64,000 bases of DNA from Pachysolen tannophilus NRRL Y-2460 (taxonomy: Eukaryota; Ascomycota; Pichiomycetes; Alaninales; Pachysolenaceae): NCBI GenBank assembly GCA_001661245.1, contig KV454017.1, positions 916,517 to 980,516 of the forward strand. The letters run 5' to 3'. Under the pieces are notes generated by a model. That model did no database searches, was not told the DNA's origin, and saw only the letters and a program-made list of their open reading frames with translations. Shown in pieces: positions 43,554-53,912 of the stretch. Numbering within the stretch: the stretch's first letter is position 1; the number at the start of each line of letters is the position of its first letter. Made by a program: the position numbers and the translations under genes.

Positions 43554-44145
43554 AACTTTATAGATATTATTAAATCATTTGAATCATTTTTCTCCATTTC
43601 ATCAAACGTTGTATATAGATATAATAATATAGGAAAAACTACAAAAAGAAACATCATTTGATGCTACATCAAACAATGCTATGTCAAACAAATTATGTAT
43701 GTAAGTTCAAAGCACGTGAAAAACAGGGATTTACCATATTATATTTCTGATTGAAAAGGTGGTTGGGTTGTTCATCAATTTTGCTATTTGCTGAAAGCAG
43801 ATTTCTGGTAGGAATAACTGACACCTTATAGCCAATCGGAATTGCAACCAAAACCAAGAACCATTTTTCTCTTTTTTTTTCACTTCCCTTTTTTTTCTTT
43901 TTGGTCAATTGTCCTTAACTAACTGACTAGTCTTTTCATTAGTTCAACTTTAGTTCAATTGAGGAATTTAGTAATTGTTCTTATAAATTGAATTGTATTA
44001 TTGAAGTCTAGACTCTTTAAAAAAGTTGAGGTATTAATCATTTTCCACAGTTTATAAATTGAGGAGAATTTCCCAATTGATTTCTAAAAGAATAACCAAA
44101 GACCAATAATTATAATTGTTAATAATAATATAATCTCTTGTAAAG
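43554..44145. other. AHP1 promoter region
   Basis: 0.59 kb between the IML2 3' half and AHP1. It contains a Yap1-type element (43968) and AT-rich leader sequence. A 71-codon minus-strand frame at 43693-43908 is Lys-rich low complexity and is not supported. Confidence 0.5.
43968..43974. promoter_or_regulatory. Yap1 response element upstream of AHP1
   Basis: TTAGTAA (reverse complement TTACTAA) is the canonical Yap1 response element, 172 bp before the AHP1 ATG. AHP1 is a known target of Yap1/Cad1 in S. cerevisiae, so an oxidative-stress role is plausible. A 7-mer in AT-rich DNA can occur by chance. Confidence 0.45.
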
Positions 44146-44779
44146 ATGGTTTCCTATAAAGTTGGTGGTAAGTATTGAATTATTTCAATTGAATTGATAT
44201 TTGTATAACATTTTAAGTACTAATCACTAATATTAAATATTAATATTAATACGTATTAAATTTCAATTTATAGATAAATTTCCAACTAAAGTTGATTTCC
44301 AATATATTCCATACGTACCGGAAAATTCTGATATCTTGGCTTGTTCAATTCCAACGGTATATAGTCTTTCTAAAAAATTACCAGGTAGAACTGTTGTTAT
44401 TGTTTCTGTTCCTGGTGCTTTCACTCCAACTTGTACTGCAGACCATATTCCACCTTATGTTGCCAAGATCAAGCAATTACGTGCCAAAGGTGTTGATGAT
44501 GTTGTTGTTATAAGTGCTAATGATTCTTTTGTCTTGGCTGCTTGGGGTAAGGCATTGGGTGCTAAAGATGAAATTATCTTTGCATCCGATCCAAATGCTC
44601 TGGTTTCCACAGAATTAGGTTTACAAAAAGATTTGACCGCAGTAGGTTTCGGCATTAGAACCTCCAGATACGCAGCCATTGTTGTTGATGGCGTTATCAA
44701 GTACTTGGAGGAAGAACCGGGCCAAGGTGTCAGTGTCTCTGGTGTTGAATCGATCTTATCGGCCCTCGATAACATCTAA
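44146..44779 (+). CDS. AHP1: thiol peroxidase (type II peroxiredoxin) Ahp1
   Basis: Two exons, 44146-44167 and 44274-44779, give 175 aa; the intron has GTAAGT, a TACTAAT branch-like motif at 44218 and a TAG acceptor. The protein has the Prx5 signature PGAFTPTCTADH with the peroxidatic Cys61 and also Cys31, which corresponds to the resolving cysteine of S. cerevisiae Ahp1 (Cys31/Cys62 there). It reduces alkyl hydroperoxides at the expense of thioredoxin and in baker's yeast passes oxidation to Urm1 targets. The CTG codon at residue 117 (DPNA-x-VSTELG) aligns with an alanine kept in yeast, plant and human members. A Yap1 element lies upstream. Inserted between IML2 and HEL1, which adjoin in S. 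cerevisiae. Confidence 0.93.
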
Positions 44780-45091
44780 TTAAAGACCGATTTTTTATAT
44801 GGATTTTTTTCTATTTTTGCTTTTTTTCAGTCGATTCGACTTGATTCAATAGAAACACATTGCTATCTAGTTAATTCAAAATCTCCTCTTTAATTTGAGA
44901 ACCTTTTCTCTATATAAAAAATCCGAGAATTATTCATCTTGTAGTAATATTAGTTATTATTAGTAGTAGTAGTGTGTGACTTCAAAGTAGTAGTTAAAAT
45001 GTATATGATAAAGTGTATTCCGGTGGTTTGATAGATAACAATTTATAGATTATTGTAATTGATTGGGATAAATTTGGATTTTTGTTAGGAT
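44780..45091. other. intergenic AHP1 / HEL1
   Basis: 312 bp of T-rich AHP1 3' flank and the HEL1 promoter, with TAGTAGTAG repeats near 44960-44990. No gene seen. Confidence 0.5.
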
Positions 45092-47074
45092 ATGTCTGAT
45101 TTGGAATATGGAGATGAAGGGGAACATGAGTTTCTCTGCTTAGATGATGATGATGATTTGGATGAAGAACAGGAAGAAATAGTTTCGTTTGAGGAGTTTT
45201 CAGATTCTGGTTCAGTTAGTGATTTTGATTCTAAGAATATATCTGGGGAAGATGAGGACGATAATGATCATGATGATAATGATGATGAGATTGATTATGA
45301 TGTTGGTGAAATCAGAAGAGAGGGTTATAATGATGATAAGGAGAATAGTAGCGTACTGTTAAATAACATGTTAGGATTACTGAAAAGAATTGATTATGAG
45401 CTGCTTACATGGAAGGATCTTTTAAAAAAATTGAAAAATGATATTGATCAAATAGTTCAAGTATTGAATATTTCTGAAGATGATTGTTGTTTATTGCTTC
45501 AATATTTTAACTGGAATAAAGGTAAGATGATGGAAAGTTTTATGGATAATAATGAAAAGACAAATGATAATGCAGGATTAAATGGGAATGATTTTATTGA
45601 TATTGAAAATAGGATTAAACAAGCAGAGAAAGGTACATTATGTCCAATATGTTGTATGGAATCCGATAATGAGATCAATCCTTTGTTAATTTTTAGTTTA
45701 CCCTGTGGTCATGGATATTGTATTGATTGTTATATCCGTTATATAAAAGATAAAATCTTTGCCAATAATGCATTAATCAAATGTCCTGAATATACATGTA
45801 AATTAAATTTAAAACCATATAGAGATATCAAGATGATTAGTGATTATATGGTTGAAAATAAGATATTACCAGAACTTAAAATTAAAGATGAAAATATTAC
45901 AAAAGAAAATGGGAATCGTTCAAAGACAAATAATTCAAACAGAAATGGGAATAATTCAAACGATTATGATTGGTCTTCATCTGAAGATGAAGATGAAGAT
46001 GAAAATGAAAATGAACAAGGTCAATATAGAGAAGGTAGAAATTTTAAAACTTCAATATATAAGAAAAATCCATTTATACTGGAACCAAAAACTTTATTTG
46101 AAAAATATGAAGAAAATTTAATCAAAATCTATGTTGAAAATCATTCAAATTATAAATGGTGTCCATCCCCTGATTGTAAGGGTTTAGTATTATTGGAAAA
46201 TTATTCTAAAAATTATTTAAAAGAATTATCAACAGAAAATAAAAATAATCTTATACCAATAGTTTCATGTCCATTTGATCATTCTTTTTGTTTTTTGTGC
46301 AATTTTGAAAATCATTTACCTGTACCTTGCTGGGCTGTAAGATTATGGATTCAAAAATGTAAAGATGATTCAGAAACAGCAAAATGGATTGATGCAAATA
46401 CAAAACAGTGTCCGAAATGTGAATCTGCTATTGAAAAAAATGGTGGATGTAACCATATGACATGTAAGAAATGTAGATACGATTTTTGCTGGATTTGTTT
46501 AGGAGTTTGGTCTAGTCATAATAATAGTTATTATAATTGTTCAAAATATAATGAAGAAGGAAATAAAGAAGTTAGAAACAAGCAAGAAAATTCGAAAAAA
46601 TCTTTACAAAGATATTTACATTATTATAATCATTTCATATCTCAAGAATCTTCAATGAAAGGTGATAATATGTTTTGCTCAGATATTGAAAATAAAATTA
46701 TGAAAATTCATGAAAACGTGAAAGATGATGTATCATGGATAGAATTACAATTTTATAAAGATAGTGTTAATACGTTATTAAAGTGTAGACGTACTTTAAA
46801 ATGGTCATATGCTTTAATTTATTATCTTAACTCTTCAAATTTTACATCCATTTTAACTGATAATCAGCTTTATTTAAGTAATAGCGTTGAAAAATTATCC
46901 AAATTATTTGAAATTTTTAAACCGGAAGAGATATTGAACAAAAAATTGGAATTTATTAACGTTTCGAATTATTTATTGAAAAGGGAAAAGGCTTTAATTG
47001 AATGTGCTATTGATGGAATTAATAATGGTGGATTGACTTTTTCAGTCAATCACAAGGGTCATGAGGTGAAGTAA
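45092..47074 (+). CDS. HEL1: RBR-type E3 ubiquitin ligase Hel1-like (Ariadne family)
   Basis: A 660-aa RING-between-RING ligase. A very acidic N-terminus is followed by RING1 (CPICCMESDNE, LPCGHGYCIDCYIRYI, about residues 186-235), an IBR (KWCPSPDCKGLV ... CPFDHSFCFLC, roughly 350-408) and RING2 with the catalytic cysteine region CPKCESAIEKNGGCNHMTCKKC and CWICLGVW (about 446-475). A C-terminal helical Ariadne domain follows. An Asn/Asp-rich insertion separates RING1 from the IBR and makes the protein longer than S. cerevisiae Hel1 (551 aa). Hel1 takes part in degrading excess histones. Its place between the IML2-type gene and MIC60 reproduces YKR016-YKR018 synteny. Confidence 0.85.
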   Translation: MSDLEYGDEGEHEFLCLDDDDDLDEEQEEIVSFEEFSDSGSVSDFDSKNISGEDEDDNDHDDNDDEIDYDVGEIRREGYNDDKENSSVLLNNMLGLLKRIDYELLTWKDLLKKLKNDIDQIVQVLNISEDDCCLLLQYFNWNKGKMMESFMDNNEKTNDNAGLNGNDFIDIENRIKQAEKGTLCPICCMESDNEINPLLIFSLPCGHGYCIDCYIRYIKDKIFANNALIKCPEYTCKLNLKPYRDIKMISDYMVENKILPELKIKDENITKENGNRSKTNNSNRNGNNSNDYDWSSSEDEDEDENENEQGQYREGRNFKTSIYKKNPFILEPKTLFEKYEENLIKIYVENHSNYKWCPSPDCKGLVLLENYSKNYLKELSTENKNNLIPIVSCPFDHSFCFLCNFENHLPVPCWAVRLWIQKCKDDSETAKWIDANTKQCPKCESAIEKNGGCNHMTCKKCRYDFCWICLGVWSSHNNSYYNCSKYNEEGNKEVRNKQENSKKSLQRYLHYYNHFISQESSMKGDNMFCSDIENKIMKIHENVKDDVSWIELQFYKDSVNTLLKCRRTLKWSYALIYYLNSSNFTSILTDNQLYLSNSVEKLSKLFEIFKPEEILNKKLEFINVSNYLLKREKALIECAIDGINNGGLTFSVNHKGHEVK

Positions 47075-47167
47075 TTTTTTTGGTTTAAGGTTACTGCATA
47101 TGTAGATAGAATTTTATTATATTTATTTGGATCAATATCATATATATACTCTATAGAAGATAAATAG

Positions 47168-47169
<2 letters not shown>

Positions 47170-47205
<36 letters not shown>
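47170..47205. repeat. AT dinucleotide microsatellite
   Basis: 18 AT units in the space between the convergent HEL1 and MIC60 genes. Similar but shorter TA runs occur at about 1999-2027, 32612-32643, 37483-37525 and 62891-62915. Confidence 0.85.
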
Positions 47206-47209
<4 letters not shown>

Positions 47210-47372
47210 ATTTTTAAAAAAATATGTAACATTCATATATATCAATATATATGAATTTCTTCTTTCTTTCAAAATCCAAGTGAAACTTTTTCGTTAAAGT
47301 CTGAAAACGTATCAAGATAAAAAATTACACAATTGAATTAAAACCGAAAACCAATAGAAGCTATCTCATCAT

Positions 47373-49022
47373 TTAACTTAAAGTTCTAGTTTCGTAATCG
47401 ATTAATTGTACCAAGAATTCGACTTCCAATCTTTTTCTACTTTCAACAATCCAATCATTTGCCAATCTTCTTGACCAACCTTTCAAACTTGCAACTTCTT
47501 CTACTGCAAGATCTAATTCGTTTCTTTCCAAATTGTTATTAACTCTAGCAATAACACTTTCAATGTCTTTTGTGGATGCATCCGGCGAACCTTCCTTTGC
47601 AATTAACAAGCTACTTAACAATCTAGAAACAAAATGACCTAATATGCCTGCATTTGGTGGTAATAACGATGCTGATCTTAATTCTGGGACCAATAACTTC
47701 CATCTAGTGATTAATTGTTGTTTTGTTAACAATCCATTATCAATAGCATCTTTAGGAATTGATGATACTGCAGATTTTAACAATTCATCATCGGTTGGAG
47801 CTACTGTTGAAGCCAATTCTGATATTATCGGGCCTAAAGGTTGTGGTTTAGAAGAATTATTTAAGACTGATTCTAAAGTTGAAAGTTTTTTTCTTAATTC
47901 TTTTAAAATTTGATAATTTGAAACTTGTTTTGAAAGTTCAATTTCAAATTTTTCTAAATCTTCAACTCTTGAAGTTAAAATATCCAATTTTGCTAATTTT
48001 GAATTTCTTTCATTATCTATCTTTTCAGAAACAATTTGATTAAATTCTTGTAATTGAGCCAATTTTAAAGATTCAATCTTATTATCAGCTTGTAATAAAA
48101 TATTTTCTCTTGTTGCTTCAATTTCTTTTATTAAATTTTGTTTATATTTTGCCTCCAAGTTTTGTTGTTCTAAATTTAATTGATCAAAAAAATTTCTAGT
48201 TAATTCTACTTCTTTTTTGTTATATTCCAAGAATAATTCATCTTGTCTATCTTTTAACAATTGAGCAATATTTTTTTGATATTCTGTTTGTAAACTTGTA
48301 ATTTCAGCTGATAATTTGACAATATTATCATGGATTGAATTAATGATCAGTGGATCAACCGAAGAATTATTATTAATTGAAGATACAACAGAGTTTAAAG
48401 ATTTAATGGTACTATTAATCAATTCATCTTTTGTCTTTAACTCAATTATAGGTAATGGCAATGCCTTTGCTACAACTTCTGTAGCACTAGTAGCTGTACT
48501 TGTTGTGCCAGCTGTACCAGCTGAGCTTGGTGATGAAATCAGTTTTGATTTAGACCTATCTGATTCCAGATCTTTTGAATCGGCCTTTCTACTAACAATT
48601 CCAGATTTTGAAATTTGAACAGTTTTCTCAAGCAATTCAGAAATATCATCCTTTGTTGGAACATCCAAAGTATATTTCTGATTTATAATCTTATCACTAA
48701 GTTCAAGTAATTCTTCACCAAGTGGGAAATATTCAGAAAATACATCATAAGCAGCATCACTACGTAAAGAAAGACCAACTCCAGCACCATAAATAGTAGC
48801 AATAACCAATGATAACCTAAACAAAAACTTCCTCACAGGATGTGTCCTCTTCACAGGTAACTTGGCAGTAATCTGACCATCATTAACAATCTTCTTGACT
48901 TGATTGAATCTAACTGATTTCATGGAAAATTCACGTTTCAACATGTTTTTACCAACAATTGAAACATAATTACCATTGCCATTACAAGCAAAACGACTTC
49001 TACTAACAGCAAACCTAATCAT
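47373..49022 (-). CDS. MIC60: MICOS subunit Mic60 (mitofilin)
   Basis: A 549-aa inner mitochondrial membrane protein. From ATG 49022 the N-terminus MIRFAVSRSRFA is a basic amphipathic presequence; a transmembrane segment (FRLSLVIATIYGAGVGLSL) lies near residues 88-108; a Ser/Thr/Ala-rich stretch leads to a long coiled coil (about 205-390); and the C-terminal mitofilin signature has LPPNAGILGHFVSRLLS and SLKGWSRRLANDWIVESRKRLEVE. Mic60 shapes crista junctions within MICOS. Codons upstream of 49022 in the same frame contain no ATG. Matches YKR016W position next to HEL1, with the same convergent orientation. Confidence 0.9.
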   Translation of the reverse strand: MIRFAVSRSRFACNGNGNYVSIVGKNMLKREFSMKSVRFNQVKKIVNDGQITAKLPVKRTHPVRKFLFRLSLVIATIYGAGVGLSLRSDAAYDVFSEYFPLGEELLELSDKIINQKYTLDVPTKDDISELLEKTVQISKSGIVSRKADSKDLESDRSKSKLISSPSSAGTAGTTSTATSATEVVAKALPLPIIELKTKDELINSTIKSLNSVVSSINNNSSVDPLIINSIHDNIVKLSAEITSLQTEYQKNIAQLLKDRQDELFLEYNKKEVELTRNFFDQLNLEQQNLEAKYKQNLIKEIEATRENILLQADNKIESLKLAQLQEFNQIVSEKIDNERNSKLAKLDILTSRVEDLEKFEIELSKQVSNYQILKELRKKLSTLESVLNNSSKPQPLGPIISELASTVAPTDDELLKSAVSSIPKDAIDNGLLTKQQLITRWKLLVPELRSASLLPPNAGILGHFVSRLLSSLLIAKEGSPDASTKDIESVIARVNNNLERNELDLAVEEVASLKGWSRRLANDWIVESRKRLEVEFLVQLIDYETRTLS

Positions 49023-49383
49023 CTCACTTTCAATACTCAATCCTTCTTTCAATTTCCAATCAATCAATCAAAGATTATCAGCTCTTCTTTATCTTCACAA
49101 TAATCAATTAAAAATGATGATTTTTGGTCTTTATTTCAATTAAAATGAACAAAAAATAGAAAACCAAAAGAAAAAAACCAAAAAAAAAAAAAAACATTTT
49201 TTCCAATTGGCTAAAGAGGAAGTGTTTCTTTATAGAACGACAACCATAAAAAATCAACAACACCGACGACGACAAGAAGCCGACGACTATAAGGAGAGGA
49301 TTATAGGACCATAAGGCCATAAGGATCAATAGTTTAGAATTGATAATTGAGAATTAAAAGTGGAGGTTTTGGATAGGTAAAAA
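49023..49383. other. divergent promoter, MIC60 / ARP4
   Basis: 361 bp. An A-rich tract (49169-49200) lies near the MIC60 side and a purine-rich CGACGACGAC/GCCGACGAC patch near 49265-49290 on the ARP4 side. No gene. Confidence 0.5.
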
Positions 49384-51057
49384 ATGGCACATAATTCGGC
49401 AACAGTTGCACCACAGGTTTATGGAGGTGACGAAGTAGCAGCTATAGTTCTTGATCCTGGATCTAATAGTACGAGGGTTGGGTATGCTGGGGAGGATTGT
49501 CCTAGACAAGTTCTTCCTTCTTATTATGGGGAGTATGATGTTAGTGGAGTTGATGGTAATATTGGTAAACGTCGAGTTTTTGATGAAAATCTTTTATATA
49601 CTCCAAGAGGTGATAATTTTGAAATTAAACCAATATTAAAAGATAATTTAATAATTGATTGGGATTCTGCTTTGGAACAATGGGGGGATTCTTTTAAAAA
49701 TTTGAAAGTTGATTTTGATCAACAACCATTATTAATGACTGAACCAATTTGGAATTCAAAAAAAAATAAAACAGCAGCTTTAGAAGCAGCTTTAGAACAT
49801 TTTAAATTTCCAGCTTTTTATCTTGTGAAAAATCCAACTTGTATTTCATTTGCTCATGGAAGACCTAATTGTTTGGTTGTAGATATGGGTGATGATATTA
49901 CAAGTGTAACTCCAGTTATAGATGGGTTATGTTTAGTTAAAAGTACAATGAAAACTCATTATGCTGGTAAATTTTTAAATCAACAATTAAAACAATTCTT
50001 AGAAGTTGCAAATATTAATATTGAACCAAGTTATAAAATTAAATCAAAAATTCAAAGTTTTGAAACTCCAAACTGGGTAGCTAAAAATTTCAATTTTGAA
50101 ATCACAGAATCATTTGAAGAATACCAAAAAACAAGAGTATTGAACGAAATGAAAGAAACTTTGCTACAAGTGAAAACAAAAGAAGAAGACGCTGTTGCTG
50201 CCGCTGCCGCTTCTGCCGCTTCTGCCGCTTCTGCTGCTTCAGCTTCGGCTCCGGCTTCTACAACTGCTCCTACTGCTGCTGCTGCTGCTACAGCTCCTAC
50301 AGCTCCTACTGCTGCTGCCAACACCAACTCTTCTAACACGAATACAAATACCAATACAAACGCTGTCAATACCAATGCTACAAGTACTGCTTCTGGTACC
50401 CCTGCAGCTATTCCTGATGCCTCTACAACTTCAGAAAATGATGTTTCAGATGAAAGATATTTCGAATTACCAAATGGATTGAATGTCAAATTTGGTAAAG
50501 AAAGATTTGATATAGCCAATTCATTGTTTAAGCCTCTGGAAGTTCCATCTGTTGTTAGAGGATGGGAAGCTCCAGAAAATGGAGAATTTGAATTTAAAGA
50601 AGCACATAATTTGAAAAACGATTATAAACCAATAAGAAGAGTTCGCAAAGAAACAGAACAAGAAATAGCTGCAGCTGAAGAATCAACAGGAAAGAATTCT
50701 TCATCAAAGAAAAAAGAAAAATCGCCAGATTATAGAGGAGTAACGGAATTAATAACACATGTATTATCATTGATTGATATTGATTTAAGAGCTCAATTGG
50801 CAAATAATATAGTATTAACAGGTGCAACATCTTTAATTCCAGGTCTCTCAGAAAAACTTACAAATGATTTAATCTTGATGAACCCTAGTTTAAAAATTAG
50901 AATCCACTGTAGTGGTAACGTCTATGAAAGAAAATATTCTAGTTTCATAGGAGGTTCAATACTAGCAAGCTTGGGAACTTTCCATCAATTATGGGTCAGC
51001 AAAGAAGAATACCAAGAAGTTGGTGTTGACAGACTATTGATGAACAGGTTCAAATGA
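49384..51057 (+). CDS. ARP4: actin-related protein Arp4
   Basis: A 557-aa nuclear actin-related protein. The N-terminus QVYGGDEVAAIVLDPGS is the Arp4 phosphate-1 loop region; LLMTEPIWN, SFAHGRPNCLVVDMGDD, NNIVLTGATSLIPGL and the terminal SFIGGSILASLGTFHQLWVSK are family motifs. Arp4 is shared by NuA4, INO80 and SWR1 and binds histones. Between about residues 265 and 355 there is a GC-rich Ala/Ser/Thr/Pro then Asn/Thr-rich insertion with near-perfect short repeats, longer than the acidic linker of S. cerevisiae Arp4 (489 aa). ARP4 is not part of the YKR block in baker's yeast and so marks a local rearrangement. Confidence 0.92.
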   Translation: MAHNSATVAPQVYGGDEVAAIVLDPGSNSTRVGYAGEDCPRQVLPSYYGEYDVSGVDGNIGKRRVFDENLLYTPRGDNFEIKPILKDNLIIDWDSALEQWGDSFKNLKVDFDQQPLLMTEPIWNSKKNKTAALEAALEHFKFPAFYLVKNPTCISFAHGRPNCLVVDMGDDITSVTPVIDGLCLVKSTMKTHYAGKFLNQQLKQFLEVANINIEPSYKIKSKIQSFETPNWVAKNFNFEITESFEEYQKTRVLNEMKETLLQVKTKEEDAVAAAAASAASAASAASASAPASTTAPTAAAAATAPTAPTAAANTNSSNTNTNTNTNAVNTNATSTASGTPAAIPDASTTSENDVSDERYFELPNGLNVKFGKERFDIANSLFKPLEVPSVVRGWEAPENGEFEFKEAHNLKNDYKPIRRVRKETEQEIAAAEESTGKNSSSKKKEKSPDYRGVTELITHVLSLIDIDLRAQLANNIVLTGATSLIPGLSEKLTNDLILMNPSLKIRIHCSGNVYERKYSSFIGGSILASLGTFHQLWVSKEEYQEVGVDRLLMNRFK

Positions 51058-51270
51058 TCTTTGAAAATGTAAGCTATTGTTATCCTAGTTTACTTTTTGT
51101 ATTTGTATGTTTAATCATTCTCCAAAAGCTGCTTTCTTTATTTTTGCTTTCTGCTTTTTATTTTTTATATTTTGTTTTATTCTTCTTCTTTTTTATTTTT
51201 CACCATTATTGCTTATCTTAAAACAATATAATATATATTTGAATAAACTGTTAACCAACTCCAAGAGAGA

Positions 51271-52598
51271 ATGAATAGTCAAGATGAGTTGAAAAAGTTT
51301 ATTGGTCGATTGATTATTTTAGATCGAGGGAATTCAAATGAGTCTATATCTCAGCTTAGGTTGTTGGGCAGAACCAAAGATTTCTGTAAGTTATTTGATG
51401 CAGATACATTTAATCTTCTCATATCGGTGTTGGTGAGAAATTTAGAAGATGAACCGGATTTACAACTCTCTTTATTGGCGACGCTTTCCAATATCCTATT
51501 GAGCAATGAAAATGCAGCTTTATTAGTTTCCAAAAATGAAGATCTTGGGTCTGTTATTGAAAATAACGTTTTTGGGCTTATCAGATTGTTATCACTAAAC
51601 GATTCAATTTTACCACTGTTTAGATTCATTTACTTGGTAAGTGTAAATTCTGGGGACAATTTACAATTGGATTTTGAAAAGTATTTAGAAATCTGTTATG
51701 ATAACCTGAGACTAATATTGTCAAAATTTATTGTTGGTGAAGATATATTATTAGTTGAAATATTAAAGATTATACATTATTTGATCAATAAAGATAAAGA
51801 GTTGAAGAAATTTTTTTTCCAAAAAGATTCAACTTTTTATTTAAATTATATCAAAAGTAATGATACCATCTCAACGAATGTTCTCTTAGCTATCAGTAAT
51901 ATCATTTCTGATTTTGAAATTGAAGATAACCTTGATCATAGCAATTCTTATTTGAGTTTTTTCAACAAAAAGGTTGTTGAAAAATATTGCAATTTATTAC
52001 AAGAATCTTTGATTGCTCAGAATTTATCCAATGTTCTCTCTATTCTTAATTGTATAAATAGCTTTACCGAATTATTGCAAAACGTTTTGGCTATAAGACA
52101 AACTCCTAATTTGTTGGTGAATCTTGAAACCTTTTTCGTTCCTAAAGATGGATCTGTACCGAAATTGTATATCAGTTTGATGGATTTACTTTTACAAAAT
52201 TATAGACAAAAAAATCCTCTGGCAATGTTATCGTTATCATCTTGTTCCCCAACACTAATATCTTATTTAATATTGGATCTTTATTATAAGTTTTGTGGGA
52301 ATGATGTTGGGAAATTTTTAGATGAACTAGGTATACTTTTGACTATGGATTTTTTAAGAATAAAGCAAAGTGATACAGTCAATATTGCTGATAAAGGTTT
52401 CAACAATGACGAAATGAAATGGCAAAAGCGACAAAATGAAGCAACTTTATACCCAAGACATTATGATATTTTGAAAAAAAAAAATTTAAAGATTTGCCTC
52501 AGCTAACTGAAGAAGAAAAAGAAATAGAATTTGAAAAATTAATGGATATTTTTAACAAGATACAAGCCAACGGCATGATTAAGATAGTCGGAGGGTGA
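51271..52598 (+). CDS. RIC8: Ric8/synembryn-like Galpha exchange factor, frame interrupted at an A11 run
   Basis: An armadillo-like helical protein. The first frame (51271-52506) ends shortly after HYDILKKK; adding one A to the A11 run at 52454-52464 continues it as FKDLPQLTEEEKEIEFEKLM and onward to the stop at 52596-52598, about 442 aa. The pattern LPxxTEEEKExExEKL...F near the end is the C-terminal signature of fungal Ric8 proteins, which chaperone and activate heterotrimeric G-alpha subunits. S. cerevisiae lacks Ric8, so its presence fits a yeast outside that family. The first 411 codons remain open, and it is unclear whether the break is real. I assign the family from the C-terminal motif plus the all-helical body; an unrelated ARM-repeat protein is the alternative. 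Confidence 0.65.
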
Positions 52599-52889
52599 TG
52601 GATCTGGATGGAGAAACAATTAAGATCAAATCATTTTATCTCGCATGGAAAATGTAATAAAACCAAAATCACAGACGTAAATATCTAGTAGTAGCATACA
52701 TATATATATATATATATGTATATCTATTCAATGGCAAAATCAGACTCAACAAAAGATAAAACTGAAAGATTAAATTAAAATAACTAAAATGAAAATGGAA
52801 ATGAAAATGAAATTGAAAAAAGCTCATAAAAAAAAAAAAGGAAGAAAAAGAATAAGGGAAGGAAGGAAGGAAAAAAAAAAAGAAAAGTT

Positions 52890-53912
52890 CTAGCAACAAG
52901 AACTAGCTGATGCTACTGAACTAGTAGATTTTTTAAGATCAATTCCCCCACCACGTCTACTATTATTATTAGCATTACCAGATTTTTGATCTGTGGTTTC
53001 AATTTTGGATTCTAAATGCTGGGCAATTTCTTTAAATAAATCATAAATACCCTCTCCACTTTTTGCTGAAACTTCTTTGAATATTAAACCCAACTCATTA
53101 GCATAACTTAATCCTGTATCTGTAGAGATTTTTCTATCTTCTTCTAAATCCAACTTATTACCAGCCAATGCAATTACAATATCGGATGATGCTTGTCTTT
53201 GTAATTCTTTAACCCAAGATTGAGCTCTTTCTAATGAAGATTCTTGCGTAATATCATATACAACCAAAGAACAATGTGCATTTCTATAATACATTGGTGC
53301 TAATGATTTATAACGTTCTTGCCCCGCGGTATCCCATATTTCAAACTTAATTCTTGTATTATCATCCAATTGAATTGTTTGTGTTAGGAATGCGGCTCCT
53401 ATTGTAGATTCTCTAAAATCGTCAAATGAATCCTTGACAAATCTATGAACTATTGAAGACTGAACAGAGCAAAAAAAAATTTAAAAATAAAAAAAATTGT
53501 TAGTAAACTAGATCAAATTAAACCAATTCATTTCACATTTCATAATAGAGAAATAAAATTATAATTTCCAATGAATTACATACTTTACCGACAGCACTCT
53601 CGCCTATTTCATATTAAAAAGCAAAAAAAAAAAAAAAAAAAATAACAATTCCAGTTAGTAAATGCTCAATCTCAAACGTATCACCACCATCAGACCACAG
53701 AAAAGATAAATCCATTCTAATAATCAATCATGATGATACCAATAACGAATTCAAAACTTCAAAAATTCAAAAAAAACTACAAAAAAAAGTTACGAAAGCA
53801 ATAAGAACAAGCTATCTTATAAAACATATTAAAACAAACAAAAATACATACCTAATAAAACTAATTTAAACTGAGCAAAGCGAGGTTCAGCATTAGTTGC
53901 TATACCACTCAT
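52890..53912 (-). CDS. YPT52: Rab5-family GTPase Ypt52/Vps21-like
   Basis: Three exons, 53912-53852, 53603-53584 and 53459-52890, give 216 aa in one frame; all splice sites are GT-AG with GTATGT donors. The second exon is only 20 nt and encodes ESAVGK of the P-loop. The protein shows LVLLGESAVGKSSIV, switch [21 protein letters not shown], and SAK, and ends with the double-cysteine prenylation motif CC. The switch sequence is that of Rab5 GTPases, which drive endosome fusion. The neighbourhood (MIC60, HEL1, IML2, IRS4) points to YPT52 (YKR014C) rather than VPS21. Unspliced, only the C-terminal 159 residues would be visible. Confidence 0.92.

Noticed and set aside
43693-43908. Minus-strand 71-codon frame before AHP1
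   Set aside because: Lys-rich low complexity, no homology recognised, and it overlaps the AHP1 promoter region.
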